DNA of 64,000 bases from CAYRFF01 sp964436125. GTDB lineage: Bacteria; Bacteroidota; Bacteroidia; Chitinophagales; Saprospiraceae. The translations under genes were made by a program, and so were the position numbers. Positions 52,087 through 60,702 of this stretch are shown in pieces. The notes below the pieces were generated by a model. The model saw nothing but the letters and a program-made list of their open reading frames with translations, had not been told where the DNA came from and made no database searches. The DNA lies in the NCBI GenBank assembly GCA_964436125.1, contig CAYTBT010000014.1:16246-80245 (forward strand), written 5' to 3'. How positions within the stretch are numbered: position 1 is the first letter of the stretch; every line of letters begins with the position of its first letter.

Positions 52087-52698
52087 TTATCCCTCACTGC
52101 CGGCACTTTCACCCGCAGTTTCTAGTTGAAATTGATTTTGATTCACTTCTTGCAGAGCTTGCACTATCTTGTTAAAGACCGGATACTTGGCATTTTTATC
52201 ACCATTGATGATAACCGGTGCCTTCCTTTTAACATTTTTTGCTGCCTTAAGCCACATAACGAGTTGATTGTCCGCAGAATCAACGGGAATCCCTTCTGTT
52301 TTCTCAATATATGATTCAATCTGTGGCCCTTTGAGTGCAAGGAAGCCCTTGAGCTGATTCAATGGCGTCCCAAAATTATGAAGCAATGAAAATTTCTTCT
52401 TCTCTGCAGCTGTGAAGCTCATGTCACGCATCTCCGCAACGTTCTCTAGCATTTTAATACGATTATCCTGGCCGGCCATCCCAAAAAAGACACGCCCATC
52501 CTTATCCATGGAAATTTCAATCTTATTTCCCTCCGGGATTTTCTCCGTAGCTGTAGAGGATGGGACTATTATGGGTACAGCTTCTTCCGGCTTAAATTGA
52601 GCCACCAATATAAAGAAGGTCAATAGCAAGAAGGCTACGTCCACAAATGGGGTCATATCAATTTCTGTACTTTTCCTTTTTGGTTTAATCCGTGCCAT
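52087..52698 (-). CDS. exbD: Biopolymer transporter ExbD (first copy)
   Basis: A 203-residue ExbD/TolR protein. The N-terminus MARIKPKRKSTEIDMTPFVDVAFLLLTFFILVAQFKPEEAVPI contains the membrane helix with its conserved Asp (PFVDVAFLL). The periplasmic domain follows, with INGDKNAKYPVFNKIVQALQEVNQNQFQLETAGE. It works with ExbB as the stator of a proton channel that powers TonB. The gene is 40 bases from exbB and 61 bases from the second exbD. The acidic end (ESAGSEG) is short and not conserved. Confidence 0.9.
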   Translation of the reverse strand: MARIKPKRKSTEIDMTPFVDVAFLLLTFFILVAQFKPEEAVPIIVPSSTATEKIPEGNKIEISMDKDGRVFFGMAGQDNRIKMLENVAEMRDMSFTAAEKKKFSLLHNFGTPLNQLKGFLALKGPQIESYIEKTEGIPVDSADNQLVMWLKAAKNVKRKAPVIINGDKNAKYPVFNKIVQALQEVNQNQFQLETAGESAGSEG

Positions 52699-52738
52699 AT
52701 TCTATTATTATGCTTAAAAAACTTGTGTGCGTATGTGC

Positions 52739-53605
52739 TTATGCTACATCAGAGTACTTATGCTTTTCAGCAAATGTCTGTACAATACTATATGTCGCTT
52801 CATCAATTGCATAAGTAATCTTATCAATCTTTGTCGTAAAGATATTGTACAAGACAATCGCAATAGCCGCGTTACCGATACCGAATGCCGTATTAATCAA
52901 GGCTTCCGATATACCTGTTGCCAGTGCTGATGAGTCTGGCGCTCCACCGGCACCCAGCGCAGCAAATGCACGGATCATACCAAGTACCGTACCGAATAGT
53001 GCCACCAATGTTGATACAGAACCCATCGTTGCAAGTATACTTAAATTCTGCTCGAGCATGGGGAGCTCCAGATTGGTCGCTTCTTCCACCTCTTTTTCTA
53101 TTGCGGCAACCCGCACCGCAACATCGGTGTCGTTGTCCGAGTCGAGCTCCTTATATTTGATTAATGTAGCGCGTACGACATTGGCTACTGAACCTTTCTG
53201 CTTATCACATGCTTTTAATGCCTCGTCTATTTTATCATTGTCGAGGTAATCTCTGATCTTGGAGATGAATTTATAGACATTTCCTCTTCCTGATGCCCTG
53301 TTAATTGTAATAAGTCGTTCAATGGAGAAGGAAAACGTTATAATAACGAGTGCAATCAAGATCGGAACGACAAATCCACCTTTATAAATAATCCCGAGAA
53401 ACTGTCGCATACCACTCTGTACCGGTTCATTGGCCGGGTTTCCTCCGACAAAGTTTCTCGGATCACCAAATATGAACTGGTATATTAATACACCGGCTAC
53501 AAATGCCAGTATGATAATTGCCCACGATATGATATTGGAACTCGCCGAGCTCTTCTTCTTCATCGATTCTCTTACCTGTTTCTTCTTTTCTTTAGATTGT
53601 GCCAT
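52739..53605 (-). CDS. exbB: MotA/TolQ/ExbB proton channel protein
   Basis: A 288-residue polytopic inner-membrane protein that forms the pentameric proton channel of the TonB energy system. The first helix region is SNIISWAIIILAFVAGVLIYQFIFG. A further helix, GFVVPILIALVIITFSFSIERLITIN, precedes the cytoplasmic domain. The TolQ/ExbB core has LPMLEQNLSILATMGSVSTLVALFGTVLGMIRAFAALG and GISEALINTAFGIGNAAIAIVLYNIFTTKIDKITYAIDE, with the conserved Thr/Gly pore motifs. It is the first gene of the operon that continues exbD-exbD-tonB-small membrane protein-PstS-like-TPR. Confidence 0.93.
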   Translation of the reverse strand: MAQSKEKKKQVRESMKKKSSASSNIISWAIIILAFVAGVLIYQFIFGDPRNFVGGNPANEPVQSGMRQFLGIIYKGGFVVPILIALVIITFSFSIERLITINRASGRGNVYKFISKIRDYLDNDKIDEALKACDKQKGSVANVVRATLIKYKELDSDNDTDVAVRVAAIEKEVEEATNLELPMLEQNLSILATMGSVSTLVALFGTVLGMIRAFAALGAGGAPDSSALATGISEALINTAFGIGNAAIAIVLYNIFTTKIDKITYAIDEATYSIVQTFAEKHKYSDVA

Positions 53606-54154
53606 AATTTTTGATAATGTAATGATTAAATCTCTATTAAAATTAAAGGTACAAGCATAATTGGACTTACAGTTGTACCTATATTCTACATCAATATGCT
53701 GTAAATGTAGCTAAATCATTTAAACTTTAAACAATTCTATGAGAAAATTTTCTTTTTACCACTCTGATGGATTGCATATATCGCTCCCATTTCTTCCTTC
53801 TTTATCCTCCATATATCTCACACTACATCTTAATTATATCCATTTTTGTACTTTTGGATAATCTCGTTTTCTTCCCGGGTAAATTCTTTTATCGATAATT
53901 GTTGAGAATACTCATATAAGACCATCCTTTATATAAACTTCTTCCACCGCACCCGGAGACTATTAATCAGGTCTTGATTGTATTCACACACATACATTTG
54001 CGGAAGCAGTATAATCCTACTTACACACTTTATCACGCCCCAAATAAACGCAAGGAATTCTTATTCAATGCATCAATCCTACTTAATTAACTTTCTCTTA
54101 AATATTTTCCTATGTTAAATTACCCGGGGACAAAATCGAGTGAAAGGCCTATCT
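53606..54154. other. Intergenic region upstream of exbB
   Basis: 549 bases without a credible gene. It contains one exact 13-mer (53995-54007). The exbB promoter should lie here but I found no full TTTG/TAnnTTTG match. Confidence 0.5.
53995..54007 (-). repeat. Dispersed 13-mer GCTTCCGCAAATG, copy 7
   Basis: Exact copy in noncoding DNA between exbB and the TraB/GumN gene. Confidence 0.8.
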
Positions 54155-55114
54155 CTACGGCTCAATTGCTTTCACTTCCGACAAAGGCGTCAAGGTATAT
54201 CCGGCCCTGCGCAGCAAATTTATCACTCCATTTTTCCCACCGAGATGTCCGGCTCCGACTGCGATAAAAGATGGTTTCTTATGAATTAATGAATCGATGA
54301 TGGGAATCCAGGACTTATTGCGATCATCGAGTAAAACCTTACTGAATTTTCCCATTTTCTGAGAAGAAGCTACGTCCTCAACCATCGCATTGATATTTTG
54401 GCTCACGTAGAGCTGCGCTATCGCATTAAATTGATTCTCCCCTTGCAATTCTGCTTCAATTGCTGCCAGGAGCATATCAGCTTGGACATTCAGAGGCACC
54501 TTGTCAATCATCGACATCTGCATATCCATGGTTTCCAGGCCGATAACTTCTTTCCGTTCACCATTTTCATTGCGCGATGTCTCGACCATCTTCTGCAATG
54601 CCATTTCATAGGACTTTATGTCTGCATTATCGCCTAGGCTACCTCCGGAAATATCGACTCCCACCATCGCTGAGAGAAACAATGGCTTTATCTTCTCAAG
54701 AAATAAGACCGGCATACCTTGTTCCTTAAAATATTTCTTCACCTCAGCATATTCCTCTTCACTATAGAGCATACTCAAGCTAGTGTCTCCCGGCATAAAC
54801 ATCCGATCTCGGATCTCCATTATCGCAGACATATCTTGCATAATATCCATATCTACTTCAAATATGACCTGCTGACTTGCGTCAAATGCCGCTAAGGTCC
54901 CATTAGGCCAGAAAAAATCTTCTGCGGGAATAATGTGAATCGTCCCGAAGAGATAGGAGGCTTGTTCCATATCGGGTTTTTCAATCTTCCACAATAATGC
55001 ATGTGCAAGTGTGTCCGCCTCAGCTCCTCTAGTCTCGGCCGCTTTCTTAATATTGCAAGCCGTTGCAAGGAAAAGTGCAAGGGCACAATATGTCGCTATT
55101 CTTAATAATCGCAT
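54155..55114 (-). CDS. TraB/GumN family lipoprotein
   Basis: A 319-residue protein from MRLLRIATYCALALFLATACN (lipobox ATAC); the open frame extends upstream but the lipoprotein signal fixes the start. The TraB/GumN core is recognisable: LLWKIEKPDMEQASYLFGTIHIIPAEDFFWPNGTLAAFDASQQVIFEVDMD (the G-T-x-H motif and the E of the E-x-D site). RNKSWIPIIDSLIHKKPSFIAVGAGHLGGKNGVINLLRRAGYTLTPL is its G-A-G-H-L-x-G-x-x-G motif. The same motifs are found in TIKI metalloproteases, so a protease role at the envelope is possible but unproven. The gene is single and on the strand opposite to the following tRNA. Confidence 0.88.
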   Translation of the reverse strand: MRLLRIATYCALALFLATACNIKKAAETRGAEADTLAHALLWKIEKPDMEQASYLFGTIHIIPAEDFFWPNGTLAAFDASQQVIFEVDMDIMQDMSAIMEIRDRMFMPGDTSLSMLYSEEEYAEVKKYFKEQGMPVLFLEKIKPLFLSAMVGVDISGGSLGDNADIKSYEMALQKMVETSRNENGERKEVIGLETMDMQMSMIDKVPLNVQADMLLAAIEAELQGENQFNAIAQLYVSQNINAMVEDVASSQKMGKFSKVLLDDRNKSWIPIIDSLIHKKPSFIAVGAGHLGGKNGVINLLRRAGYTLTPLSEVKAIEP

Positions 55115-55329
55115 ATTTATTCTTTCCTGCAAAGATACGGAAGGAAATAATAGAAAAAAATTGTGCTTATCTAGGACGGGAACCTGGACCTTCCAATTCC
55201 ATGCCTTCTCAATCGTGTATATTACTGATAACACTATTGCCTTTCCTCGGAGCATTCCCCATTTATACTCCTTCTATGCCTATCTATAATTCTTTCATAT
55301 AAAATCTACTATTAGACATAAAAAACGCA

Positions 55330-55337
55330 TATATTTG
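55330..55337 (+). promoter_or_regulatory. -7 box of tRNA-Ala
   Basis: TATATTTG matches TAnnTTTG exactly, 16 bases before the tRNA, the same distance as for tRNA-Gln. No -33 TTTG. Confidence 0.5.
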
Positions 55338-55352
55338 TTTCCGTTCTTGCAC

Positions 55353-55426
55353 GGGGGATTAGCTCAGCTGGCTAGAGCGTCGCGCTGGCAGCGCGAAGGT
55401 CATCGGTTCGAATCCGTTATCCTCCA
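55353..55426 (+). tRNA. tRNA-Ala (GGC)
   Basis: Acceptor GGGGGAT / ATCCTCC, with the G3-U70 wobble pair that identifies alanine tRNAs; anticodon loop CTGGCAG, anticodon GGC; T loop GGTTCGAATCC; discriminator A. CCA is not encoded. Confidence 0.95.
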
Positions 55427-55493
55427 CTCTTTCTCTACATTGGTAAAGCCGTAAAAAACCTGAACAAGCTCCGCAATATCCTGTTAGGAATAT

Positions 55494-56216
55494 ATGAATA
55501 CAGACAGCTTAAAGAATAAAATCGCATATATCACCGGCGGCACCAAGGGTATAGGCAGAGCCGTCGTACAAGCTCTTCTCGATGAAGGCATGAAGGTCGC
55601 TTTTACGAGCAGGACTCACGAGGCCGCACTTAACACAGCGGAACAACTCACCGGCAATAAAGAACATATTCTTGCATTACAATCCGATGTTAAAAGTCTA
55701 GCATCTGAAGAAGCAGCGGTAAAAAGTGTCCTCGATAAATGGGGCCGTCTCGATGTCACTGTCGCCAATGCCGGTGTGGGGATCTTTAAAGATATTACTG
55801 ATTTATCCGCAGAGGACTGGAACAACACAATCCACACCAATCTCACCGGAGTATTCAACACAACGAAGGCAAGTATACCACAGCTGAAAAACTCGCATGG
55901 TTACCTTTTTACCATTGCAAGCCTTGCCGGAACAAACTTTTTCCCCAGAGGTGCCGCCTACAACGCTAGTAAATTTGGAGTGGTCGGCTTTTCTCAAGCC
56001 GTAATGCTTGACGTGAGACAGGACGATGTGAAAGTCACCACAATTATGCCGGGCTCTGTGAAAACCCATTTTAACAATCATCAACCCAATCCCGACGATA
56101 ACTGGAAGATTCAACCGGAAGATATCGGTCAGATAGTTGTGGATCTTCTCAAGATGAACCCACGCACTCTCCCTTCCAAGATTGAAGTCCGCCCGTCCAA
56201 GCCACCTAAGAAATAA
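55494..56216 (+). CDS. Short-chain dehydrogenase/reductase (SDR)
   Basis: A 240-residue NAD(P)-dependent oxidoreductase. The cofactor loop ITGGTKGIGRAVVQALLDEG and SRTHEAA start it. VANAGVGIF is the N-A-G motif (V-A-N-A-G instead of N-N-A-G). TIASLAGTNFFPRGAAYNASKFGVVGF holds the catalytic Ser, Tyr and Lys, and MPGSVKTHFNNHQP the C-terminal lobe. The end RTLPSKIEVRPSKPPKK is typical of Bacteroidota SDRs of the 3-oxoacyl reductase/YdfG-like group. Substrate unknown. It follows tRNA-Ala by 67 bases, and no terminator between them is obvious. Confidence 0.85.
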   Translation: MNTDSLKNKIAYITGGTKGIGRAVVQALLDEGMKVAFTSRTHEAALNTAEQLTGNKEHILALQSDVKSLASEEAAVKSVLDKWGRLDVTVANAGVGIFKDITDLSAEDWNNTIHTNLTGVFNTTKASIPQLKNSHGYLFTIASLAGTNFFPRGAAYNASKFGVVGFSQAVMLDVRQDDVKVTTIMPGSVKTHFNNHQPNPDDNWKIQPEDIGQIVVDLLKMNPRTLPSKIEVRPSKPPKK

Positions 56217-56568
56217 GCTGATGTACACATCGACATAGGTTCTCGACCTGTTTCCGCAATACGCAATATATGATAAATGTATGCGCTTTTACTTATTGAT
56301 TCCCGGCTCTTCCCTTGCCTCTTTCTTTTACACATTTTAAGGATAGCCGGAATGAAATCTCCTAAAATCATACACGTACTATTATATACGCATTCTTCTA
56401 TCCGACATGCGTGTGGTGCCTTATTCAACATAAAACCTTTCTAGGCATATCTTTTTTTGACTCATTCCTGACAAAAGAGAAAGCTTATGGCAATTATGCA
56501 TGCTTATTTGTCTCTGTGCCGCGCAATTATCATCGATTTATCATTTATTTAGATTTAATAAAAATAGT

Positions 56569-56600
56569 TTTGGTGAATTTAATTTGCTAAGCTACATTTG
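56569..56600 (+). promoter_or_regulatory. Promoter of the heme uptake operon
   Basis: TTTG (56569-56572), exactly 20 bases, then TACATTTG (56593-56600): a full Bacteroidota consensus match, 42 bases before the ATG. A near-palindrome TAGAATTAATCTA lies downstream near 56617-56629 and might be an iron- or heme-responsive operator. The rest of the 56217-56642 gap is featureless. Confidence 0.75.
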
Positions 56601-56642
56601 CTGAAACAAAATTACCTAGAATTAATCTAAATTAACGGAATA

Positions 56643-57914
56643 ATGAAAAAAACACCTTTACTTATTCTTCTTCTGTCTTGTATATTTACCGCAGGTATTT
56701 CAGCGCAAGAATTTAATCAAGTATCCGTCGGTCCGGGATACAGCTTACAGGCGTATTATTCACTCAGTACAGGTGAATATGAGCAAGTAGAAATGGACGC
56801 CTGGGATCTGGGATTTAATGTCGGTCCATTTTCTGCCGGTATAATAATAAATGAAGGCTCCACATCAACCACAGAAAATCCCAAGCCGGAATTAAAAGTA
56901 TATGTTACAGAATCCCCATCGCTCGAGGCACTTGACACTACGGGGATGACACGTATATATAATAACGAGGTTTCCTGGGACAATGGTGCTTTCAATATTA
57001 TCGGTGACCCGGAAGATCCCTTTGACTATGGATGGGGAAATTATAATATGAACACGCATACCCTTACCGGAAGCAAGGTATTTGTCGTTGAGTTACGCAA
57101 TGGCGACTTCAAGAAGTTAATGATAGACTCAATGGTGAATGGGGCATATTACTTTACTTATGCGGACCTTGATGGAAGCAATAAGCAACAACACACAATT
57201 GTCAAGGCTGAATATCAAGACAACTCCTTTGCTTACTTTTCTTTCAAGCAGAATGCTGTTGTAGATATCGTCGATCAAGACTGGGATCTCCTTTTCACAC
57301 GCTATACACGACCACTGGATGCAGGGGATTATATCCTAGAATATATGGTAAATGGAGTCCTTTCCGGCGCAGGAGTTCAAGTAGCGCAAGCTGACGACAT
57401 AAATACCGACGAAGTAAAATTTAATGATTATCGCTCGGAATTAAGTGATTCACTCACAATCATCGGACATGACTGGAAATATTTTGATTTGCAGAATTAT
57501 ATCTACAAGATTATTCCGGATCGTGCTTATTTTGTCAAGACGGCTGACAATAAGGTATATAAATTAATTTTCATTGATTTTGAAGGTTCGGCAACAGGAG
57601 TTACTACGCTTCAGAAAGAGCTTGTAGCCACGGTCACTTCAACGGATGAAGCTTCCGCAAATGTCGCCGGCTTCACACTATTCCCCAATCCGGCTCATAA
57701 TAAGGTGAGCTTCACGATTGATATAAAAGAAGGTAGCCAGTCAGGACAAGTCTCCATCTACAGAATGAACGGGCAGAAAGTGTACACGCACCCTGTCCAA
57801 TTTCATGGAGGATTTAATGTTAAAACACTTCAACTTAATCTCCCTGAAGGACTTTATATAATTTCTATTCGATTAAAGGATAGCTTACTCAATCGCAAAC
57901 TACTTATTCAATGA
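56643..57914 (+). CDS. HmuY-like heme-binding protein with T9SS sorting domain
   Basis: A 423-residue exported protein, first gene of the heme operon. A signal peptide (KKTPLLILLLSCIFTAGISAQ) is followed by two HmuY-like halves. The first has AYYSLSTGEYEQVEMDAWDLGFNVGPFSAGIIINEG; the second has AYFSFKQNAVVDIVDQDWDLLFTRYTRPLDAGDYILEYMVNGVLSGAGVQVAQ, with the WDLLFTRY motif typical of the family. The end is a type A sorting domain (FTLFPNPAHNKVSFTIDIKEG...LPEGLYIISIRLKDSLLNRKLLIQ). Classical HmuY (Porphyromonas) is a lipoprotein of about 200 residues; here the lipobox is replaced by T9SS export. It probably binds and delivers heme to the receptor at 61755. It overlaps the next gene by 4 bases and carries one 13-mer. 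Confidence 0.85.
   Translation: MKKTPLLILLLSCIFTAGISAQEFNQVSVGPGYSLQAYYSLSTGEYEQVEMDAWDLGFNVGPFSAGIIINEGSTSTTENPKPELKVYVTESPSLEALDTTGMTRIYNNEVSWDNGAFNIIGDPEDPFDYGWGNYNMNTHTLTGSKVFVVELRNGDFKKLMIDSMVNGAYYFTYADLDGSNKQQHTIVKAEYQDNSFAYFSFKQNAVVDIVDQDWDLLFTRYTRPLDAGDYILEYMVNGVLSGAGVQVAQADDINTDEVKFNDYRSELSDSLTIIGHDWKYFDLQNYIYKIIPDRAYFVKTADNKVYKLIFIDFEGSATGVTTLQKELVATVTSTDEASANVAGFTLFPNPAHNKVSFTIDIKEGSQSGQVSIYRMNGQKVYTHPVQFHGGFNVKTLQLNLPEGLYIISIRLKDSLLNRKLLIQ
57651..57663 (+). repeat. Dispersed 13-mer GCTTCCGCAAATG, copy 8
   Basis: Exact copy in the HmuY-like gene, read Ala-Ser-Ala-Asn. Confidence 0.8.
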
Positions 57915-58840
57915 AAATAAGCATAAATCAGTATTATCCAGTCATAATCCTTGCATTGGCTAGCCTGTTTTTACAGGCCTGTACAGATGGGCAGAAAAAA
58001 GCTGCATCAAGTGATAATTCTCGAGTAGTAAGTGACAAGAATACGCAGCCCAACAGCTCCGGCGATGGGCTGCGTATTATTTCATTGAGTGGTTATCTCA
58101 CTGAAATATTATCTACACTCGGATATGAGGAGAATATCGTCGGTCGAGATGTGACGAGTACGTATCCAGCAAGCATTGAAGAGGTTCCGGCTGTGGGTAG
58201 AGTATCCACGCTCAATGCCGAAGCACTCCTAGCCTTAAAGCCGGACATCATCGTGATTGAAAAAGGGCAGCTCGGAGAAGCAAGAGCTGTTCAGCAGCTC
58301 AAGGGATCCGGAATAAAGATTCTCGCAGCCCCCAAGAGCAATCATTTTGCCTCCGCAATCCATACAGCTGATTATTTATCGTCCTATCTCGATATCTCGG
58401 ACACAGAATATGAGGCAATGAAGGAAAAGATTATTGCTGACAGCATAAAGCTCAATAAGCTCTTGAAGGATTACGATACACGACCTTCCGTACTTTTCAT
58501 CTATGCTATGGGTGCTTCACGACTCCTTGTAGGCGGAGCGGAGACGCCGGTAGCAGCAATGATAGAAAAGGCAGGAGGGAAGAATGCAATAAGTTCATTT
58601 GATAATTATAGGCAATTAACCCCTGAGGCTTTAATCGAGGCATCTCCGGAAGTCATTCTCATGTTCAATATGGGACTCAAGAGTCTTCATGGTAGAGAAG
58701 GGCTTTCGCAGATTCCCGGGATTCAGCAGACAGTAGCATATAAGGAGGATAAGATTGTGACTATGAATGGGCATTATTTATCATCATTCGGGCCACGTGC
58801 TGCAGAAGCAGCGATTAAACTATCAAAGGCAATACATTGA
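57911..58840 (+). CDS. hmuT: Heme ABC transporter substrate-binding lipoprotein
   Basis: A 309-residue lipoprotein (signal YPVIILALASLFLQACTDG, lipobox LQAC) with the BtuF/HmuT periplasmic-binding fold. Landmarks are RIISLSGYLTEILSTLGYEENIVGRDVTSTYPASIEEVPAVGRVSTLNAEALLALKPDIIVIEKGQLG, then VLFIYAMGASRLLVGGAETPVAAMIEKAGGKNAI and LTPEALIEASPEVILMFNMGLKSL. The Tyr/His axial ligands typical of heme binders lie in these segments. It hands heme to the permease encoded next; the genes overlap by 4 bases at each side (ATGA and TTGA), so translation is coupled. Confidence 0.88.
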   Translation: MKISINQYYPVIILALASLFLQACTDGQKKAASSDNSRVVSDKNTQPNSSGDGLRIISLSGYLTEILSTLGYEENIVGRDVTSTYPASIEEVPAVGRVSTLNAEALLALKPDIIVIEKGQLGEARAVQQLKGSGIKILAAPKSNHFASAIHTADYLSSYLDISDTEYEAMKEKIIADSIKLNKLLKDYDTRPSVLFIYAMGASRLLVGGAETPVAAMIEKAGGKNAISSFDNYRQLTPEALIEASPEVILMFNMGLKSLHGREGLSQIPGIQQTVAYKEDKIVTMNGHYLSSFGPRAAEAAIKLSKAIH

Positions 58841-59880
58841 TTAAATTGAACGGAAATAAAGGGCACTTTTACACTTCGATACCGGTATTGGGGCTAGGAT
58901 TGCTCCTTATCGCCTTCGGCTCACTCTTTATCGGAGCCTACAGTATCGAAGCCGATAAGGTCATTGAAGTCTTAACCTTTAATTCCACCGGAACCAATGA
59001 ATTCCTCATTTTCAATCTCCGCTTGCCACGTATTCTCATGGCATGTCTGGTCGGCGCCGGACTTGCAATAACAGGAGCGGCTGTACAAGGTTTGTTCCGC
59101 AACCCACTCGCCGATCCATCATTAATCGGTGTAACAAATGGAGCGATGCTCTTTGCAGTTATTGCGATAGTGAGCACCTCCGGTTTACTCTTGCAAGTTG
59201 CAGATATATTTCAACAAGCGACAGTAATGATCTCTGCTTTCGCAGGTGGTGTATTATCTACTTATCTCGTGTATTTCATTTCGCGTAGGCGAGGCAAGAC
59301 CTCGGTGATGACAATGCTTCTGGCAGGAATAGCCATCTCGGCATTTGCGGCAGCTGTTACCGGATTATTTATCAATATATCCGACAATCAACAATTGAGG
59401 GATATTGTCTTCTGGACATTGGGGAGCTTTGCAGGATCGGACTGGACAACTTTATCCATTGTCGCTCCTATCATCATAATCGGGACGGCGGTGATTATCC
59501 GGAATTCCAAGGCTTTAAATGCCATTTTACTCGGAGAAAAAGAGGCAAAGTATCTGGGCGTAAACGTCGAGCGTGTTAAATCGCGCGTAATTCTTCTCAC
59601 AGCACTTGTCGTGGGGTCTAGCATTGCCGTAACGGGAATCATCGGATTTATCGGGCTGGTTATCCCCCACTTCCTTCGATTATTGAGTGGTACAGATTAC
59701 AGATATTTATTGCCTGCATCCGCAATAACCGGTGCTTTATTTCTCATAGCCGCGGATACTGTCGCAAGGACAATAATTGCACCGGCAGAGTTACCCATAG
59801 GAATACTTACTGCCTTAATAGGAGCACCATTCTTCTTATGGCTCATATTGCGCTCGCGCACAAGAAAATTAATTATATGA
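58837..59880 (+). CDS. hmuU: Heme ABC transporter permease (FecCD family)
   Basis: A 347-residue inner-membrane permease of the FecCD/BtuC type with about ten membrane helices. The start is a TTG overlapping the HmuT stop. Helix 1 is LGLGLLLIAFGSLFIGAYS; FNLRLPRILMACLVGAGLAITGAAVQGLFRNPLADPSLIGVTNGA is the classical substrate-translocation signature. LGEKEAKYLGVNV is the coupling loop that meets the ATPase, and GIIGFIGLVIPHFLRLLSGTDYRYLLPASAITGALFLIAADTVAR the conserved C-terminal block. It is coupled to hmuT upstream and overlaps hmuV (ATGA). Confidence 0.92.
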   Translation: MIKLNGNKGHFYTSIPVLGLGLLLIAFGSLFIGAYSIEADKVIEVLTFNSTGTNEFLIFNLRLPRILMACLVGAGLAITGAAVQGLFRNPLADPSLIGVTNGAMLFAVIAIVSTSGLLLQVADIFQQATVMISAFAGGVLSTYLVYFISRRRGKTSVMTMLLAGIAISAFAAAVTGLFINISDNQQLRDIVFWTLGSFAGSDWTTLSIVAPIIIIGTAVIIRNSKALNAILLGEKEAKYLGVNVERVKSRVILLTALVVGSSIAVTGIIGFIGLVIPHFLRLLSGTDYRYLLPASAITGALFLIAADTVARTIIAPAELPIGILTALIGAPFFLWLILRSRTRKLII

Positions 59881-60698
59881 TTCAGGTAGAAAACATACAG
59901 ATTAAAAAAGGAGGTAAAACACTGCTTCACGACGTGACTTGTAAAATTCACCCGGGAGAAGTAGTGGTTCTCATAGGAAAAAATGGAGCCGGAAAATCCA
60001 CTTTGATGGAGGCCTTATCCGGTGAAAACAAGCCGAGCTCAGGCCGGATTTTATGGGATGGAGAAGATTTAAACTCCATGCGCCTCGATGTCCTATCGAG
60101 AAGAAGAGCCGTTCTGTCCCAAATGACAGATATCAGCTTTCCCATCAGTGTTTATGAGCTCGTAGAAATGGGAACTTATGTTATTGCAGAGAAATTACGC
60201 CGGGAGGAAATACGAGAACGCGTCCTCCAGGCGCTCGATCAGATGGGCATGCTAGATTATGTAAATCGTTCTTTTAATACTTTATCCGGTGGAGAGCAAC
60301 AACGTGTCATGCTTGCCAAGTGTGTTGTCCAGCTAAATGCCACTGAGGATAATAAAAACAAGTATCTCTTCCTCGACGAACCTACTGCCGGCCTTGACAT
60401 TAATCGACAATACACCTTTATCCAACTGATTAAATCTATGGCGCACAATGAAGGAGTAGGTGTATTTGCCGTATTGCACGATATAAATCTCGCATCAATC
60501 TGTGCAGATAAACTGATTATGCTGCGAGACGGTAGAATCATAGCCGAAGGGACGCCGCAAGATGTTCTGAATCCCGAAATGATAAAAAACACCCTGGATG
60601 TCAAGGCCATTGTCGGAAAACATCCCGTCATAGGCTGTCCATTTGTGACAGCTGTACCTCAATCAATACGGACTGAAATCCCGGTAGCAAAAATCTAG
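59877..60698 (+). CDS. hmuV: Heme ABC transporter ATP-binding protein
   Basis: A 273-residue ATPase that drives heme import with HmuU. The start MIQVENIQIKKGG at 59877 is chosen because it gives the usual ATGA overlap with the permease stop; the open frame is 13 codons longer. Walker A is LIGKNGAGKSTLMEAL, the ABC signature LSGGEQQRVMLAKC, Walker B KYLFLDEPTAGLD, and the switch His in VLHDINLAS. GRIIAEGTPQDVLNPEMI and DVKAIVGKHPVIGCPFVTAV are typical of the HmuV subgroup. All catalytic residues are intact. Confidence 0.93.
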   Translation: MIQVENIQIKKGGKTLLHDVTCKIHPGEVVVLIGKNGAGKSTLMEALSGENKPSSGRILWDGEDLNSMRLDVLSRRRAVLSQMTDISFPISVYELVEMGTYVIAEKLRREEIRERVLQALDQMGMLDYVNRSFNTLSGGEQQRVMLAKCVVQLNATEDNKNKYLFLDEPTAGLDINRQYTFIQLIKSMAHNEGVGVFAVLHDINLASICADKLIMLRDGRIIAEGTPQDVLNPEMIKNTLDVKAIVGKHPVIGCPFVTAVPQSIRTEIPVAKI

Positions 60699-60702
60699 AT
60701 CT

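Noticed and set aside
53995..54007. 13-mer considered as a transcription-factor site for exbB
   Set aside because: The same word lies in the middle of coding regions of unrelated genes in both orientations, so an operator role does not explain it.
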